From positions 62,001 through 126,000 of the forward strand of contig NZ_SKBU01000014.1 in NCBI RefSeq assembly GCF_004337705.1: a stretch of DNA of 64,000 nucleotides, given 5' to 3'. The notes below the pieces were generated by a model. It did not search any database, was not told where the DNA came from, and worked only from the letters and a program-made list of their open reading frames with translations. Made by a program: the position numbers and the translations under genes. Position 1 is the stretch's first letter; each line of letters starts with the position of its first letter. The stretch is from Rubrobacter taiwanensis (lineage in GTDB: Bacteria > Actinomycetota > Rubrobacteria > Rubrobacterales > Rubrobacteraceae). Of this stretch, positions 1 through 8,693 are shown piece by piece.

Positions 1-307
1 CCGTGTGTCCGAAGGGTGTGTGCCCCAGGTCGTGACCCAGCGCTATCGCTTCGGTGAGGTCTTCGTTGAGTCCGAGAGAGCGGGCGATGGTGCGTGAGAT
101 CTGCATCATCTCCAGGGTGTGTGTCAGCCGGGTCCGGAAGTGGTCCCCGTCCGGGGCTATAAACACCTGCGTCTTGTGCATGAGCCGGCGGAAGGCCTTG
201 GCATGGATTATCCGGTCGCGGTCGCGCTGGAACTCGTTCCTCAAACCGTCGGGCGGTTCCGGACGCAGCCTCCCGGCACTCTCCACGCAAGCCCGGCCGG
301 ACCTCAC
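1..307 (-). CDS. dgt: dGTP triphosphohydrolase-like HD hydrolase, N-terminal part (cut by window edge)
   Basis: The minus strand from a GTG at 307 stays open to the window edge, about 102 codons. It reads as the N-terminus of a deoxyguanosinetriphosphate triphosphohydrolase-like protein: an early [20 protein letters not shown] stretch, then KTQVF, a [10 protein letters not shown] histidine motif and [13 protein letters not shown], the metal-binding HD region. Such enzymes hydrolyse dNTPs to deoxynucleoside and triphosphate. A GGAGGA ribosome-binding site lies 6 nt before the GTG, just after the recO stop at 320, so the gene looks co-transcribed with recO. The C-terminal part is outside the window, so completeness cannot be judged. 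Confidence 0.88.
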   Translation of the reverse strand, partial: MRSGRACVESAGRLRPEPPDGLRNEFQRDRDRIIHAKAFRRLMHKTQVFIAPDGDHFRTRLTHTLEMMQISRTIARSLGLNEDLTEAIALGHDLGHTPFGHT

Positions 308-319
308 CCCGGATCCTCC

Positions 320-1054
320 CTAGCCCGTCATCCGCTGCGCTACCGTACCGGCGGGAGCGTGCGCCAACGCATGTTCCTGCACCACCCGCCGCGCACTCTC
401 TATGAGACCGAACTCCAGCCGGGCCTCGGCCACCGGACGCCGCATCAGGCCCATCAGGGCCTCCCTCAGGCCCGGCGGTACGGGGAAAGCTCCGCCCGGG
501 ACGGTCTGGCACTCACTACAGAGCATGCCCCCCGCCTCCGGAGCGAAGCGCACGCCCGGCAGCCCTTCCGCAAACCCCCTCCGGCAGCTGACGCAGCGCC
601 CCAGCTCCGGAGCGTAGCCGGCGAGCGCGGAGAGCTTCATCACGAAGGCCACCTCGACCGCCGCGTACTCTCCGGTCCGCCCCTCCAAAGCCTCCAACCC
701 CCTGAAAAGCAGGTTGAAGACCCGCCGGTCGGCCTCATCCCCACCGCAGAACGCCCGCACGGCCCGGACCATGCCCCCGGCCGCCTCCAGGCGCCGCAGA
801 TCCTCCCTGACCCTCCGGAAGCTCCTCAAGACCTCTGCCTGAGTCACCGTGTCCAGGGTGCGCCCCTCATAGGCGACGAACTCCACGCACGAGAGAGGCT
901 CCATCCGGGCCCCGAACCGGGAACCGACGCGCCTCACCCCCTTTACTATTGCGGAGATCAGCCCCCGGTCCAGAGTGTAGATATCCGTTATCCGATCGGC
1001 CTCGCCGTAGCGAATCGAGCGCAGGACTATGCCCCTACTCTTGTAGACCGCCAT
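320..1054 (-). CDS. recO: DNA repair protein RecO
   Basis: RecO helps RecR and RecF load RecA onto SSB-coated single-stranded DNA. The 244-residue product starts MAVYKSRGIVLRS and has the N-terminal OB-fold pattern (RGIVLRSIRYGEADRI). Its C-terminal half carries a zinc-site pattern, CVSC near residue 157 then CSEC about 20 residues later. An upstream in-frame start would add 20 poorly RecO-like residues, so I chose the ATG at 1054, which overlaps the end of deoC by 20 nt. The gene sits between deoC and dgt in a minus-strand operon with era, a common actinobacterial arrangement. Confidence 0.93.
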   Translation of the reverse strand: MAVYKSRGIVLRSIRYGEADRITDIYTLDRGLISAIVKGVRRVGSRFGARMEPLSCVEFVAYEGRTLDTVTQAEVLRSFRRVREDLRRLEAAGGMVRAVRAFCGGDEADRRVFNLLFRGLEALEGRTGEYAAVEVAFVMKLSALAGYAPELGRCVSCRRGFAEGLPGVRFAPEAGGMLCSECQTVPGGAFPVPPGLREALMGLMRRPVAEARLEFGLIESARRVVQEHALAHAPAGTVAQRMTG

Positions 1055-1742
1055 TCTCGGCCTCCTGCATGATGGCCACGCTCCTGCTGGCCCCGATTCT
1101 AGAGGCTCCGGCATCCAGCATGGCGAGCGCGTCCTCCAGAGTGCCGATCCCGCCGGACGCCTTGATCGCCAGCGCGTCCGGAGCCTCCTCTCTCAGGAGC
1201 GCAACGTCCTCGGCGGTAGCCCCTGCCGGACCGAAGCCCGTCGAGGTCTTGATGAAGTCCGCCCCGCTGTCGGCCACCATCTGAACCGCCAGCCGCTTCA
1301 TCTCGTTCGTGAGGTAGGCCGTCTCCACGATCACCTTCACTATGATATCGCCCAGCCCGTTGCTTATGGCAAGCGCACTCACCTCCTGAATCAGGCTGGT
1401 GAGCTCGTCCGCCACGTAAGAGAAATCGCCGGACAGAAAGCGGGAGATGTTCATCACCACATCCAGCTCCGAAGCCCCCGCCGCGACCGCCTCCCTCACC
1501 GCCGCCACCTTGACGCCCGTGACGTCGTTTCCGAACGGGAAGGAGACTACCGTGCACACCTTAACATCCACCCCGCGCAGCTCCTCCGCAGCCAGCCGCA
1601 CGTAGCAGGGAGGAACGCATACCGAAGCGAAATGATAGTGGCTGGCCTCCTCGCACAGGCGGCGAATGTCCCCCTCAGAGGCGTCGGGCTTCAGGAGCGT
1701 GTGATCCACCATCTTCGCAAACTCCCGAACCCTTAGCGCCAT
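1035..1742 (-). CDS. deoC: Deoxyribose-phosphate aldolase
   Basis: DeoC cleaves 2-deoxyribose-5-phosphate to glyceraldehyde-3-phosphate and acetaldehyde in deoxynucleoside breakdown. The 235-residue class I aldolase shows DHTLLKPD at 13-20, the ELDVVMNI segment with Asp94, FIKTSTGFG with the Schiff-base lysine (K165) and IKASGGIG with the second catalytic lysine (K194). The length fits the family. It lies between era and recO; with cdd just upstream, the cluster has two genes of pyrimidine-deoxynucleoside salvage inside a GTPase/repair operon. Confidence 0.95.
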   Translation of the reverse strand: MALRVREFAKMVDHTLLKPDASEGDIRRLCEEASHYHFASVCVPPCYVRLAAEELRGVDVKVCTVVSFPFGNDVTGVKVAAVREAVAAGASELDVVMNISRFLSGDFSYVADELTSLIQEVSALAISNGLGDIIVKVIVETAYLTNEMKRLAVQMVADSGADFIKTSTGFGPAGATAEDVALLREEAPDALAIKASGGIGTLEDALAMLDAGASRIGASRSVAIMQEAENGGLQE

Positions 1743-1785
1743 CTCTCCACCGCCTCCTCCAGCAACGCCACAGAACCCGCCGCCA

Positions 1786-2679
1786 TTATAAACCCAGACG
1801 TTCGAGAAATTTCTCGTCCCGCCGCCACCTGGGCGTCACTTTGACGGTGAGGTTTAAGTATATCCTCGTCCCGAGCAGGCGCTCGACCTCTTTCCGGGCT
1901 TGGGTACCGATGGTTTTGATGGTGCGGCCGTCTTTACCGAGCACTATCATGCGCTGGGTCGGGCGTTCCACATGGATGATGGCGTAGATGACCGTCACCT
2001 CTCCCTTACGCTCGACCTCTTCCACCTCGACGGCGATGGCGTGTGGGACCTCTTCCCGCAGTATGTTCAGGGCCTTCTCCCGGATATACTCCGCCAGGAT
2101 GAAGGCCTCCGGGAAGTCCGTTACCGTACCTTCGGGGAAGTACCGGGGACCTTCCGGAAGCAGGGAGACCAGGCGGTCGAGCATGGTCTCGGTATTCTCG
2201 CCGCTTACGGCGCTGACGGGGAAGACATCCTCCCACTCCCCGAGTTCGGCCACCCGCTCCAGAACGGGCAGCAGCTGCGAGCGGTCTCTGAGGAGGTCCA
2301 CCTTGTTGACCGCGGCCACGGTCGGGGTCCCGGCGCGGGAGATCAGCTGAGCGATATAAGTGTCGCCCTTACCTATGGGCTGGGAGGCATCGAGCACGAA
2401 GAGCAGGACGTCGGATTCCTTCATGCTCTCCACGACGCGCTCCTGCATACGCCGCCTGAGCGCGTCGCGGGGCTTCTGGGAACCCGGGGTATCCACGAAG
2501 ACCGCCTGGTAGCCCGGACCGTTGCGCACCCCCCGGATCGTGGTCCGGGTAGTCTGGGGTTTGGGGGATGTGATCGCCACCTTCGCCCCTACCAGCCGGT
2601 TCATCAGGGTGGACTTACCGACGTTCGGCCGTCCGACGACGGAGATGAACCCGCTCTTGAAGCCTCCCCCTGCGGTCAC
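1786..2679 (-). CDS. era: GTPase Era, 30S ribosome assembly factor
   Basis: Era is a GTPase that binds 16S rRNA near its 3' end and helps mature the small subunit. From a GTG at 2679 the product is 297 residues, the usual Era length. G1 GRPNVGKS is at 16-23, the G3 motif is DTPG, and G4 is NKVD. The C-terminal part ends in a type-2 KH domain (ARKEVERLLGTRIYLNLTVKV). The GTG overlaps the cdd stop (GTGA) and follows a GGAGG, so I prefer it to a longer open frame that runs into cdd without Era similarity. Confidence 0.95.
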   Translation of the reverse strand: MTAGGGFKSGFISVVGRPNVGKSTLMNRLVGAKVAITSPKPQTTRTTIRGVRNGPGYQAVFVDTPGSQKPRDALRRRMQERVVESMKESDVLLFVLDASQPIGKGDTYIAQLISRAGTPTVAAVNKVDLLRDRSQLLPVLERVAELGEWEDVFPVSAVSGENTETMLDRLVSLLPEGPRYFPEGTVTDFPEAFILAEYIREKALNILREEVPHAIAVEVEEVERKGEVTVIYAIIHVERPTQRMIVLGKDGRTIKTIGTQARKEVERLLGTRIYLNLTVKVTPRWRRDEKFLERLGL

Positions 2680-3056
2680 AGATCCTCCGGCCCGAAGGCG
2701 TGCGGAAGTATCTCCCGAAACGGGTAGCTTACGGCCCCGTTCTCCGAGCGCACGACGACCTCCTCGCACCCGAACTCGTGCAGCACCTGCCGGCAGGCCC
2801 CGCAGGGGAAGGTTCGCTCTCCATCCGGGCTCACGACGGCGATGGTCTTCACCTTGCGCTCTCCGGAGTTGACCATGGCGGCCGCCGCGTTGCGCTCGGC
2901 GCAGATGGTCATCCCGAAAGAAGCGTTCTCAACATTGCAGCCTGTATACACCCGCCCGCTCCCGGAGCGTATCGCGGCCCCTACCCGGAAGCCGCTGTAC
3001 GGAGCGTATGCTCTACGGGCGGCTTCCTCCGCGGCCCGTACCAGATCTTCCCGCAA
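2676..3056 (-). CDS. cdd: Cytidine deaminase
   Basis: This enzyme deaminates cytidine and deoxycytidine to the uridine forms in pyrimidine salvage. The 126-residue product matches the small homotetrameric class. It has the N-terminal YAPYSGFRVGAA motif, TGCNVENASFG for substrate binding, CAER (Cys52, catalytic Glu54) and PCGACRQ (Cys85, Cys88), completing the zinc site. The start is a TTG at 3056 with GGAGG about 8 nt upstream. The open frame continues further upstream, but that stretch lies over the PAP2 gene and has no deaminase similarity. Coupled to era by a GTGA overlap. Confidence 0.94.
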   Translation of the reverse strand: MREDLVRAAEEAARRAYAPYSGFRVGAAIRSGSGRVYTGCNVENASFGMTICAERNAAAAMVNSGERKVKTIAVVSPDGERTFPCGACRQVLHEFGCEEVVVRSENGAVSYPFREILPHAFGPEDL

Positions 3057-3069
3057 AAGAGCCCCTCCT

Positions 3070-3801
3070 TCATCCCGCCAGCTGGAAGACGGCCATGGAC
3101 ACCAGTATTCCCAGCACGGCCCCAACGACCACCTGATAGATGGAGTGTATACCGGCCTCGACCCGACTCTGACAGACCAGCAGCGCCATCAGCAGCGCCA
3201 TTATGGAGATCAGACCACCGTAGCGCGCTTCGGCGGCAAGGAAGCTCACTACCACCCACGCAGCGAACGCGGCCGCCGCATGCCCGGAGGGCATCCCGCC
3301 CAGGAAAGAGTTGGGTGAACGCGTGAGCGCCTTCCCGATGATTACCAGCAGGCTCACCAGCACCAGCGCCACCAGCGTCAGGTGTCCGGGCCAGCTGCGA
3401 ACCTCCTGCAGCGTCTGCATCGAGAACGGTCCCAGCTTGTCCGCCAGGACCAGATAGCCCACCGCCACCGCCGAGACGCTGGCGACCAGCACCGCCCCGG
3501 CCGCCACATCCTTCGCCAGCTTGGCGAGCGGATGATACTCGCGGGTCACCAGGTCCACCGCGAACTCCATGGCCGTATTGAACATCTCGGTCACAAATAC
3601 GGCCATGATCACGATCACCAGCACCGCCAGCTCCAGCCGACTGACGTTCAACAGCAAGCTCAGCACCAGCACCATCAGCGCGGCGACCGCGTGAAAGCGC
3701 ATGTTGCGCTGGGTCCGGATGACGTAGATGATGCCCTGATAGGCGTGGTTGAGGCTGCGCGCTACGTTCTGCTGCTTCTTCCCGGTCTTATCCCCGCTCA
3801 C
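3070..3801 (-). CDS. Diacylglycerol kinase (DgkA)-PAP2 phosphatase fusion, membrane protein
   Basis: This 243-residue membrane protein joins two lipid-modifying domains. Residues about 10-120 are a DgkA/undecaprenol-kinase-type domain: three hydrophobic helices, EMFNTAMEFAVD with catalytic-type Glu72, and KDVAAGAV with Asp98. Residues about 130-243 are a PAP2 phosphatase domain: PSGH at 171-174 and SRVEAGIH at 212-219. The usual Asp four residues after that His is Gln223, and I see no clean KxxxxxxRP first motif. Kinase and phosphatase could act on the same lipid (undecaprenol or diacylglycerol). It overlaps the end of ybeY by 14 nt and precedes cdd by 13 nt. Confidence 0.85.
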   Translation of the reverse strand: MSGDKTGKKQQNVARSLNHAYQGIIYVIRTQRNMRFHAVAALMVLVLSLLLNVSRLELAVLVIVIMAVFVTEMFNTAMEFAVDLVTREYHPLAKLAKDVAAGAVLVASVSAVAVGYLVLADKLGPFSMQTLQEVRSWPGHLTLVALVLVSLLVIIGKALTRSPNSFLGGMPSGHAAAAFAAWVVVSFLAAEARYGGLISIMALLMALLVCQSRVEAGIHSIYQVVVGAVLGILVSMAVFQLAG

Positions 3802-4207
3802 GCAGCTCCCTTAAAACCGCCTCCTGAACCCGGAACATCTCACTCCCCTCGAACTCCTCCCCGTGATCCATGCCGCTCATGTGCAGCGCACCGTGCACTA
3901 CGAGCTCCTCAACCGCGGATGCCTCGCCTCCCACGTACCCGGGGGCTATCACTATCTCACCGGCCATCTCGCCGTACATGCCATCTATGGTAAAGGTCAG
4001 CACATCGGTCGGGGAATCGATTCCCCTATACTTCAGGTTCAGATTGCGGATGGTCGGCAGATCGACCAGCGCCACGGACACCTCGCCCAACCGGTCCAGT
4101 TCCAGTCCCCGGGCTGCGAAGGTCTGGGCGCAGATGCGGGTGGCCTCCTCCCGGGAGAGGAGACCGTATCCTGCCTCGTCCACTACCTCAACGGAGAAGG
4201 TCATCAT
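3788..4207 (-). CDS. ybeY: Endoribonuclease YbeY (16S rRNA maturation)
   Basis: YbeY is a single-strand endoribonuclease needed for 16S rRNA 3'-end processing and ribosome quality control. The 139-residue protein has the signature zinc triad HGALHMSGMDH (His105, His109, His115). It also has the conserved central segment with YRGIDSPTDVLTF and GEIVIAP. Its ATG overlaps the stop of the 7TM-HD gene (ATGA), and its 3' end overlaps the DgkA-PAP2 gene. PhoH, YbeY and Era in one operon is a widely conserved RNA-metabolism grouping. Confidence 0.95.
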   Translation of the reverse strand: MMTFSVEVVDEAGYGLLSREEATRICAQTFAARGLELDRLGEVSVALVDLPTIRNLNLKYRGIDSPTDVLTFTIDGMYGEMAGEIVIAPGYVGGEASAVEELVVHGALHMSGMDHGEEFEGSEMFRVQEAVLRELRERG

Positions 4208-6429
4208 CCGGTAGAGGGGTTCTGGGCGGGCACGCGCGGTTTCTTCTGGTCCTGAGGTTCGGGGTAGGTGATGCGGGGGCCGAGGAAGCCGATGAGCGCA
4301 TCACGGATAGCCTCACCGGCCTCGCGGATATCCTTGATGGTCAGCTCACACTCATCGAACTGGCCGTCGTCCAGTTTCTGGCGGATTACCTGATCCACGA
4401 CGTCCTGAATGCGCTTGGGCGTGGGCTTCTCCATCGCCTTGACGGCCGCCTCGATGGAGTCGGCGAGCATGAGGATCCCCGCCTCCTTGCTCCGCGGGCG
4501 GCCGCCCACGTGCCGGAAATCGGCTTCGGAGATGTTGGTTCCCGGAGGCGACTCCTTGAGTGCCTTCCTGTAGAAGTACTCCACGCGGGTGGTGCCGTGA
4601 TGCTGGGCTATTATATCCAGCACCTCCTGCGGCAGGTTCCACGCCCGGCCGATATCCAGCCCGTCTTTGACGTGTCGCTGGATGACCCGGACCGAGAGCG
4701 CCGGGGTGAGCGCCTGATGGGGGTTGGAGCGTGCGATCTGATTCTCTATGAAGTACGAGGGGTGCTCCATCTTGCCGATGTCGTGATAGTAAGCCCCGAC
4801 GCGCGCGAGCAGGGTGTCGGCCCCGATCCTCTCGGCGGCGGCCTCGGCCAGATTCCCGACCTGCATGGCGTGGCTGAAGGTTCCCGGGGCCTCCCTCAGC
4901 AGCTTCTGCAGGAGCGGGTTGCTGGGGTCTGAGAGCTCCAGAAGGCGCATCGGCGTGAGGATGTTAAACGCGCTCTCGAAGATCGGCAGGAGCACCATCG
5001 CCAGCATGAGCGAGAGCAGCCCGTTGCCCAGTCCCCAGAGCCCTTGCTCCGCGGCGACCCGCAGCCCGCCCCCTCCGATAAGGCTCATGGCGAACGCTAT
5101 CCCGGCCATGACCCCGGCAACAATGAGCCCGGCCCGCAGCAATTCCTTCCTGGACCGGGTCCGGACGACCGTGTAGATCGCAAATCCGGAAGAGAGCAGG
5201 AGCGCCGCGGTCAGATAGAAGTCGTTGTCGGCGATGATCCCGACGTTAATGCTGGTTATGACCACCATCAGGAAGGTTAGGCGCGGACCCAGCAGGATCG
5301 TCCCCAGCATGCCCAGCCCGGCTAGCGGCGTGAGGTACGGGTTGAAACCCGCCAGAGCGAAGATCTGGGCCAGCGCCGTGAACAGGATGGCCAGCAGCGC
5401 CGCCAGCACCAGCTTGGTGTGCAGATTGTTCCGGATCAGGCGCCGACCGAAACGATCCATCAGATACCAGGCTATCCCCAGCTCCGCGGCTACGATCAAC
5501 CCCACTCCCAGAAACACCGTCCACGGGTTGTAGGTGCGCACCAGCCCCAGAGCCTCCAGCTTGGCGAGCGCCTCCCGGTCTATGACCTCGCCCCGGGCAA
5601 CGACCCGCTCGCCCTGCAGCACGGTACCGGTCACCGGCTCGACGCTCATGGCCGCCTGCTCCCGCGCCTCCCGTGTGGCCGCCCGGTCGACCACGTAGTT
5701 GGGCTCCAGAAAGCCCCGGCTCAGGGCCTCGACCACGTTCGCAAGCTCGCCCGAGGCGTCCAGCCGGGCCGCATCCGAGAGGCGCGCCCGCCCTTCGGAG
5801 AGCGAGATCACGGTGGCGGGAGATTCAGAGACCGCGTCATCGGCGATGGCCGTTGCGCCGTAGAGCTCTTCGAGGTTCTCGATAACGTACTCCTCGGCCT
5901 CCCTCAGTTCGCCGTCCTCCAGGAAGATCAGCGCGCGGGCTACATCCTCCGGCAGATAGAACGGCGCCACCCCGAGCACCCGGGAGACCTGCTCCTCGGG
6001 AGGCGCCCCGCTCTGCCGGATCTCCTGGATCTGCGCGAAGAAGGCTCTGACCCTGTCGGTCACCTCGCCGGGCACCGAGTCGTCCTGAACGTATATCGGG
6101 GGCACCTGACTTGCGGCCTCGCTGCGCGCGGCCTCTGTGGCCACGGGATCCTCGTAGGAAACGCTGCGGGGAGCGTATACGTCCTCCTCGGCCACGTCGC
6201 CGAGATCGTAAGCCCGCGGCCCCTCCGCGATGCCCAGCGAAACCAGTGGCCTGAAGTCTACCGCTATGAGAGCCGAGAGCGCGAAGAAGGTAAAGAGGGT
6301 GAGCCCGATGTAGAAGACGCGGTGCGGAAGCCGCTCCAGACGGTCTCTCAGGCGTTCCAGACGCCCGGGCGGTCGGTGCAGCTCGGCCTTGAGCTCTCTG
6401 CGAGACGCAGCTTCCCGGTTATCTTCCAT
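4204..6429 (-). CDS. 7TM-HD family membrane phosphodiesterase (PgpH/YqfF type)
   Basis: This 741-residue protein has the PgpH architecture: a short cytoplasmic N-terminus, one membrane segment near residues 40-60, a large extracytoplasmic 7TMR-HDED region to about 300, about seven membrane helices (310-490) and a cytoplasmic HD domain. The HD domain has YYHDIGK (His-Asp at about 549-550), SNPHQAL and AQHHGT metal-binding motifs. Characterised homologues hydrolyse c-di-AMP, so that is the inferred substrate. It overlaps phoH by 11 nt and ybeY by 4 nt. Confidence 0.92.
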   Translation of the reverse strand: MEDNREAASRRELKAELHRPPGRLERLRDRLERLPHRVFYIGLTLFTFFALSALIAVDFRPLVSLGIAEGPRAYDLGDVAEEDVYAPRSVSYEDPVATEAARSEAASQVPPIYVQDDSVPGEVTDRVRAFFAQIQEIRQSGAPPEEQVSRVLGVAPFYLPEDVARALIFLEDGELREAEEYVIENLEELYGATAIADDAVSESPATVISLSEGRARLSDAARLDASGELANVVEALSRGFLEPNYVVDRAATREAREQAAMSVEPVTGTVLQGERVVARGEVIDREALAKLEALGLVRTYNPWTVFLGVGLIVAAELGIAWYLMDRFGRRLIRNNLHTKLVLAALLAILFTALAQIFALAGFNPYLTPLAGLGMLGTILLGPRLTFLMVVITSINVGIIADNDFYLTAALLLSSGFAIYTVVRTRSRKELLRAGLIVAGVMAGIAFAMSLIGGGGLRVAAEQGLWGLGNGLLSLMLAMVLLPIFESAFNILTPMRLLELSDPSNPLLQKLLREAPGTFSHAMQVGNLAEAAAERIGADTLLARVGAYYHDIGKMEHPSYFIENQIARSNPHQALTPALSVRVIQRHVKDGLDIGRAWNLPQEVLDIIAQHHGTTRVEYFYRKALKESPPGTNISEADFRHVGGRPRSKEAGILMLADSIEAAVKAMEKPTPKRIQDVVDQVIRQKLDDGQFDECELTIKDIREAGEAIRDALIGFLGPRITYPEPQDQKKPRVPAQNPSTG

Positions 6430-7426
6430 CTCCAGTCTCTTCCCGACCGGACCTATGGCTCCGCTCGTAGGCGTTGACGATCCTCATCACGATATCCGCC
6501 CGCACGATGTCGGAGCGGTCCAGCCGGACGAACTCCACGCCTTCCACACCGCCCAGTATACCCTCCACCTCCGCGAGACCGCTGCGCTTGCCGCCCGGAA
6601 GATCCACCTGAGTGATATCCCCCGTAACGACCATCCTGGAACCGAACCCCATCCTGGTAAGGAACATCTTCATCTGCTGCGGCGTGGTGTTCTGCGCCTC
6701 GTCCAGTATGATGAAGGCGTCGTTCAAGGTCCGACCCCTCATGTACGCCAGCGGAGCTACCTCGATTATACCCCGCTCCAGATAGATCTGGACTTTGTCC
6801 GGATCCATCATCTCGTACAACGCGTCATAGAGAGGCCGGAAGTACGGATCCACCTTCGCCATTACGTCGCCGGGGAGGAAACCGAGCGACTCACCCGCCT
6901 CAACGGCCGGACGGGTGAGGATGATCCTGCTAACCTCCCCGCGGTTCAAAGCGTCGACCGCCAGAGCAACGGCGAGATACGTCTTCCCGGTCCCGGCCGG
7001 CCCTATGCCGAAGACAACCTCGTTCCTCCGAATGGCGTCTATGTACGCCTTCTGATTGCGGGTCTTGGGCGCTACCCGCCGCCCGCGGTGCGTCAGGATT
7101 ACGTCCCCGAGCACCTCCTCGGCCCGCCCCCGGCCATCACCGCCCATCCGGTGCAGCCGCTCGGCGGTCTCCGGCGTCGGATGCTGCCCCCGCTGTACCA
7201 GCCGCGAGAGCCCGTGGAAGATCCGCTCCGCCTCCTCCACCTCAGGCTCCCCGCCCCGTAGCGTCACCTCGTTGCCCCGGACGTAGATCTCACAGTCCAC
7301 CAGCTCCTCTACGCGACGTAACACCGCATCCCGCTCCCCGAAGATGCCGAGTACGTCACCCGGTGGAACGGTCAGGTTTACCTCAACCTGATTCTCTGGT
7401 ATAGAGTTCGTGGGTCCCTCCTTCAC
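6419..7426 (-). CDS. phoH: PhoH-family ATPase
   Basis: PhoH proteins are cytoplasmic P-loop ATPases related to helicase domains and linked to RNA metabolism. The 335-residue product has an N-terminal KH-like segment (about 15-70), Walker A GPAGTGKT at 142-149, Walker B ILDEAQN with DEAQ at 242-245, and the downstream GDITQVDLP motif. The start is a GTG with a GAGGG a few bases upstream. An AAGGAGGG inside codons 2-4 could also direct a later start, but no canonical codon sits at proper spacing. It leads the phoH / 7TM-HD / ybeY cluster. Confidence 0.92.
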   Translation of the reverse strand: MKEGPTNSIPENQVEVNLTVPPGDVLGIFGERDAVLRRVEELVDCEIYVRGNEVTLRGGEPEVEEAERIFHGLSRLVQRGQHPTPETAERLHRMGGDGRGRAEEVLGDVILTHRGRRVAPKTRNQKAYIDAIRRNEVVFGIGPAGTGKTYLAVALAVDALNRGEVSRIILTRPAVEAGESLGFLPGDVMAKVDPYFRPLYDALYEMMDPDKVQIYLERGIIEVAPLAYMRGRTLNDAFIILDEAQNTTPQQMKMFLTRMGFGSRMVVTGDITQVDLPGGKRSGLAEVEGILGGVEGVEFVRLDRSDIVRADIVMRIVNAYERSHRSGREETGDGR

Positions 7427-7432
7427 TGGCCC

Positions 7433-7885
7433 TCAACTGCTCCTCTGAAGACACTCCTTTACCGCCTCTGAGAGTTCCCGGCCGGAGGCGCGTTCGCCGG
7501 CCAGCTCCATAGCGCGCCTCATAGCCGCGCCCATGTCCCTCATGCTCTCGGCGCCGGATTCTTGAACGGCCTGATCCGCAACCCGCTCCAGCTCCTCGCG
7601 CGAGAGCGGCGCGGGGAGATAGCTGCGGATGACCTCCGCCTCCGCCCCCTCCGCTGCGGCCCGATCCTCCCGGCCGGCTCTCCTGAACGCCTCCGCGGAC
7701 TCCTCCCGCTGCTTGAGCTGCTTCCTCAAAACCGCCAGCTCCTCTCCTTCGCCAAGCTCGCGTCCGAGCTCTATCCGGCGGTTCTCGAGCGCCGCGCTCA
7801 GCATCCGCAGCGCACTCACCCGGTCCCTGTCCCGGGCCTTCAACGCCTCCTTGGTGTCCCTCTGTATCCGGTCCAGTAGGCTCAC
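7433..7885 (-). CDS. yqeY: GatB/YqeY domain protein
   Basis: This 150-residue all-helical protein matches the stand-alone YqeY family, related to the tail domain of GatB, the amidotransferase subunit that binds tRNA. Family features are the N-terminal LLDRIQRDTKEALKARD, ALRMLSAAL, and the central EEVIRSYLP-like segment (AEVIRSYLPAPLSREEL). The precise function is unknown; it is thought to bind tRNA or the aminoacylation machinery. It lies between rsmE and phoH on the same strand, 6 nt from phoH. Confidence 0.88.
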   Translation of the reverse strand: MSLLDRIQRDTKEALKARDRDRVSALRMLSAALENRRIELGRELGEGEELAVLRKQLKQREESAEAFRRAGREDRAAAEGAEAEVIRSYLPAPLSREELERVADQAVQESGAESMRDMGAAMRRAMELAGERASGRELSEAVKECLQRSS

Positions 7886-7913
7886 GTCAGCTCTCTCTAC
7901 CCTCCACTATGTA

Positions 7914-8693
7914 TCATGTGTGATCTGCACCGTCTATCCCCGGCCGGGGGCACTCCGTGCGGTAAGCCTCCCCTTCATAACCGCCGAGGAGCACCTTCGC
8001 CCGGCTCACCGCCGCGATCCCGGCCGTCTCACTGCGCAACCTGTAAGGGCCCAGATGAGCTACGCTCAGACCCGCCTCCCCGGCCCGGGACAGCTCCCGC
8101 TCGCTCCAGCCGCCCTCAGGGCCGACGAAGACCGCAGCCGGCGACCGTAGATCCATCCCCTCCAGCGGAGGAGCGGCCGGATCGTTGTGAAGCAAGACCC
8201 CGCCGTCTTCTGCCTCCTCGACGGCCTCCCCGAAGCTCATGACCTCGCTGACCTCGGGCACCTTCAGCCGGAGCGCCTGCCGGGCGGCGGACTCCGCTAT
8301 CCTGCGCCAGCGCCCGACCTTCGAGCTCCCGACCCCCGACCGCACCACGCCCCGATCTGATGAGAGCGGGACTATGCGCTCCACCCCGAGCTCGGTGGCT
8401 TTCTCCATTACGAGATCCATGCGCCTCCCCTTGGGCACCGCCTGATAGAGAACGACGCACGCCCCACCGTCATCCCCCCCAGCAGACACCTCGCTCAACA
8501 CCCGCGCCCGATCCCCCTCCAAAAGCTCCGCAACGAAGAGCCTCCGGGAGACATCTACCAGCTCTATCCGCTCCCCGTCTCCAGCCCGCAAAACCCTCCG
8601 GATATGGTGCGTCTCACCCGGCGATAGACGAACCTCGCCCCCAACCTCGGTCTCGTCCCGCAGGAAGACGCGCGTGATCGGCCCGAAACCTAT
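7914..8693 (-). CDS. rsmE: 16S rRNA m3U1498 methyltransferase RsmE, apparent ATA start
   Basis: RsmE methylates N3 of U1498 in 16S rRNA. The protein has the N-terminal PUA-like domain (THHIRRVLR at about 28-36), the SPOUT core with [13 protein letters not shown], and the knot motif [12 protein letters not shown] followed by LRSETAG. The first ATG/GTG/TTG in frame is a TTG at 8591, inside the conserved RVLR motif, which would remove most of the PUA domain. The frame is open upstream, without a canonical start, to a TGA. An ATA at 8693 overlaps the dnaJ stop and follows AAGGAG by 9 nt, giving 259 residues, a normal length. The start is therefore inferred; the gene identity is solid. Confidence 0.85.
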   Translation of the reverse strand: MGFGPITRVFLRDETEVGGEVRLSPGETHHIRRVLRAGDGERIELVDVSRRLFVAELLEGDRARVLSEVSAGGDDGGACVVLYQAVPKGRRMDLVMEKATELGVERIVPLSSDRGVVRSGVGSSKVGRWRRIAESAARQALRLKVPEVSEVMSFGEAVEEAEDGGVLLHNDPAAPPLEGMDLRSPAAVFVGPEGGWSERELSRAGEAGLSVAHLGPYRLRSETAGIAAVSRAKVLLGGYEGEAYRTECPRPGIDGADHT

